Position numbers and translations under genes: made by a program. From Nanobdellati archaeon (GTDB lineage: Archaea > B1Sed10-29 > JAGVWA01), in NCBI GenBank assembly GCA_018304505.1, contig JAGVWA010000004.1, positions 1 to 56,236 of the forward strand: a DNA stretch of 56,236 nt, written 5' to 3'. Below, piece by piece: positions 55,818 through 56,236 of this stretch. The first letter of the stretch is position 1, and the number at the start of each line of letters is the position of its first letter. The notes under the pieces are model-generated. The model did not search any database. It was not told the DNA's origin and saw nothing but the letters and a program-made list of their open reading frames with translations.

Positions 55818-55900
55818 AAGGACTGTAATGAATCCTGTTTATAAAAAGATTTGCATAACGAAATGAAAAACCAGAAGAGGGGGTTGATGACGCGGCAAAT

Positions 55901-56236
55901 TTACTTGCCCGTCATGTACCTGATCGTGCTGATTGCCAAATTCGGGGTGCAGCCAGGATCATAGGCGAAGTACATTATCTTGCCGCCGAGGGGTGTTCCG
56001 CCTTCCACAATTCCGACTATGTCCTTTGGCGTTCCAGCACCAGTAATGCCTGACAGGAACGCGATGACCTTGCCGTTGCTGTTTGGCAGGGTCTCGATGA
56101 GTTGCAGGTCCCTGTTGCACGTTGGTTTATTCCTGACCTCGCCTAAGTTTAGGACTGGGAAATAACCTTTAGAGATCTGGTGATTGATGTCAGCTATTTG
56201 TATTGCTGGAGGTTGGTCTCCACTGCCTATCCTGAT
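55901..56236 (-). CDS. Unknown protein, C-terminal part; runs off right edge
   Basis: Manual translation IRIGSGDQPPAIQIADINHQISKGYFPVLNLGEVRNKPTCNRDLQLIETLPNSNGKVIAFLSGITGAGTPKDIVGIVEGGTPLGGKIMYFAYDPGCTPNLAISTIRYMTGK*. Confidence 0.65.
   Translation of the reverse strand: MRIGSGDQPPAIQIADINHQISKGYFPVLNLGEVRNKPTCNRDLQLIETLPNSNGKVIAFLSGITGAGTPKDIVGIVEGGTPLGGKIMYFAYDPGCTPNLAISTIRYMTGK

Overview
The window looks like a gene-dense archaeal chromosome segment, probably from a DPANN-type lineage. Supporting signs are an archaeal 16S-tRNA-Ala-23S operon, MC1, archaeal type IV pilin, DRG-type GTPase, RNase P RNA, TATA boxes and bulge-helix-bulge (BHB) RNA motifs. The signals I rate highest are these. 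(1) Seventeen small ORFs (about 68-153 aa) begin Met-Trp (16 with ATG-TGG, one with GTG-TGG); most have their own TATA box and many a GGTGAT-type Shine-Dalgarno, and some are visibly paralogous. (2) Three radical-SAM/SPASM loci each have an unannotated 44-48 aa candidate precursor peptide; two of them also have an orphan phosphohistidine 'swivel' (PEP-utilizer) domain and one has a stand-alone PqqD-like protein. The precursor in the third locus has five aromatic-X-(D/E/Q) motifs. (3) The rRNA operon has three introns: a 16S BHB intron encoding an HTH plus PD-(D/E)XK-like nuclease, a 16S group I intron encoding a LAGLIDADG protein, and an ORF-less, sequence-related 23S group I intron. (4) A near-identical 24-nt hairpin is inserted in the T-loop of a tRNA-Val-like gene and in RNase P RNA. 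(5) A toxin-antitoxin island downstream of the rRNA operon shows cassette replacement between shared flanks. (6) A tRNA-Arg(UCU) has a non-canonical intron directly behind argS. All alignments were made by eye from the sequence; no searches were run.
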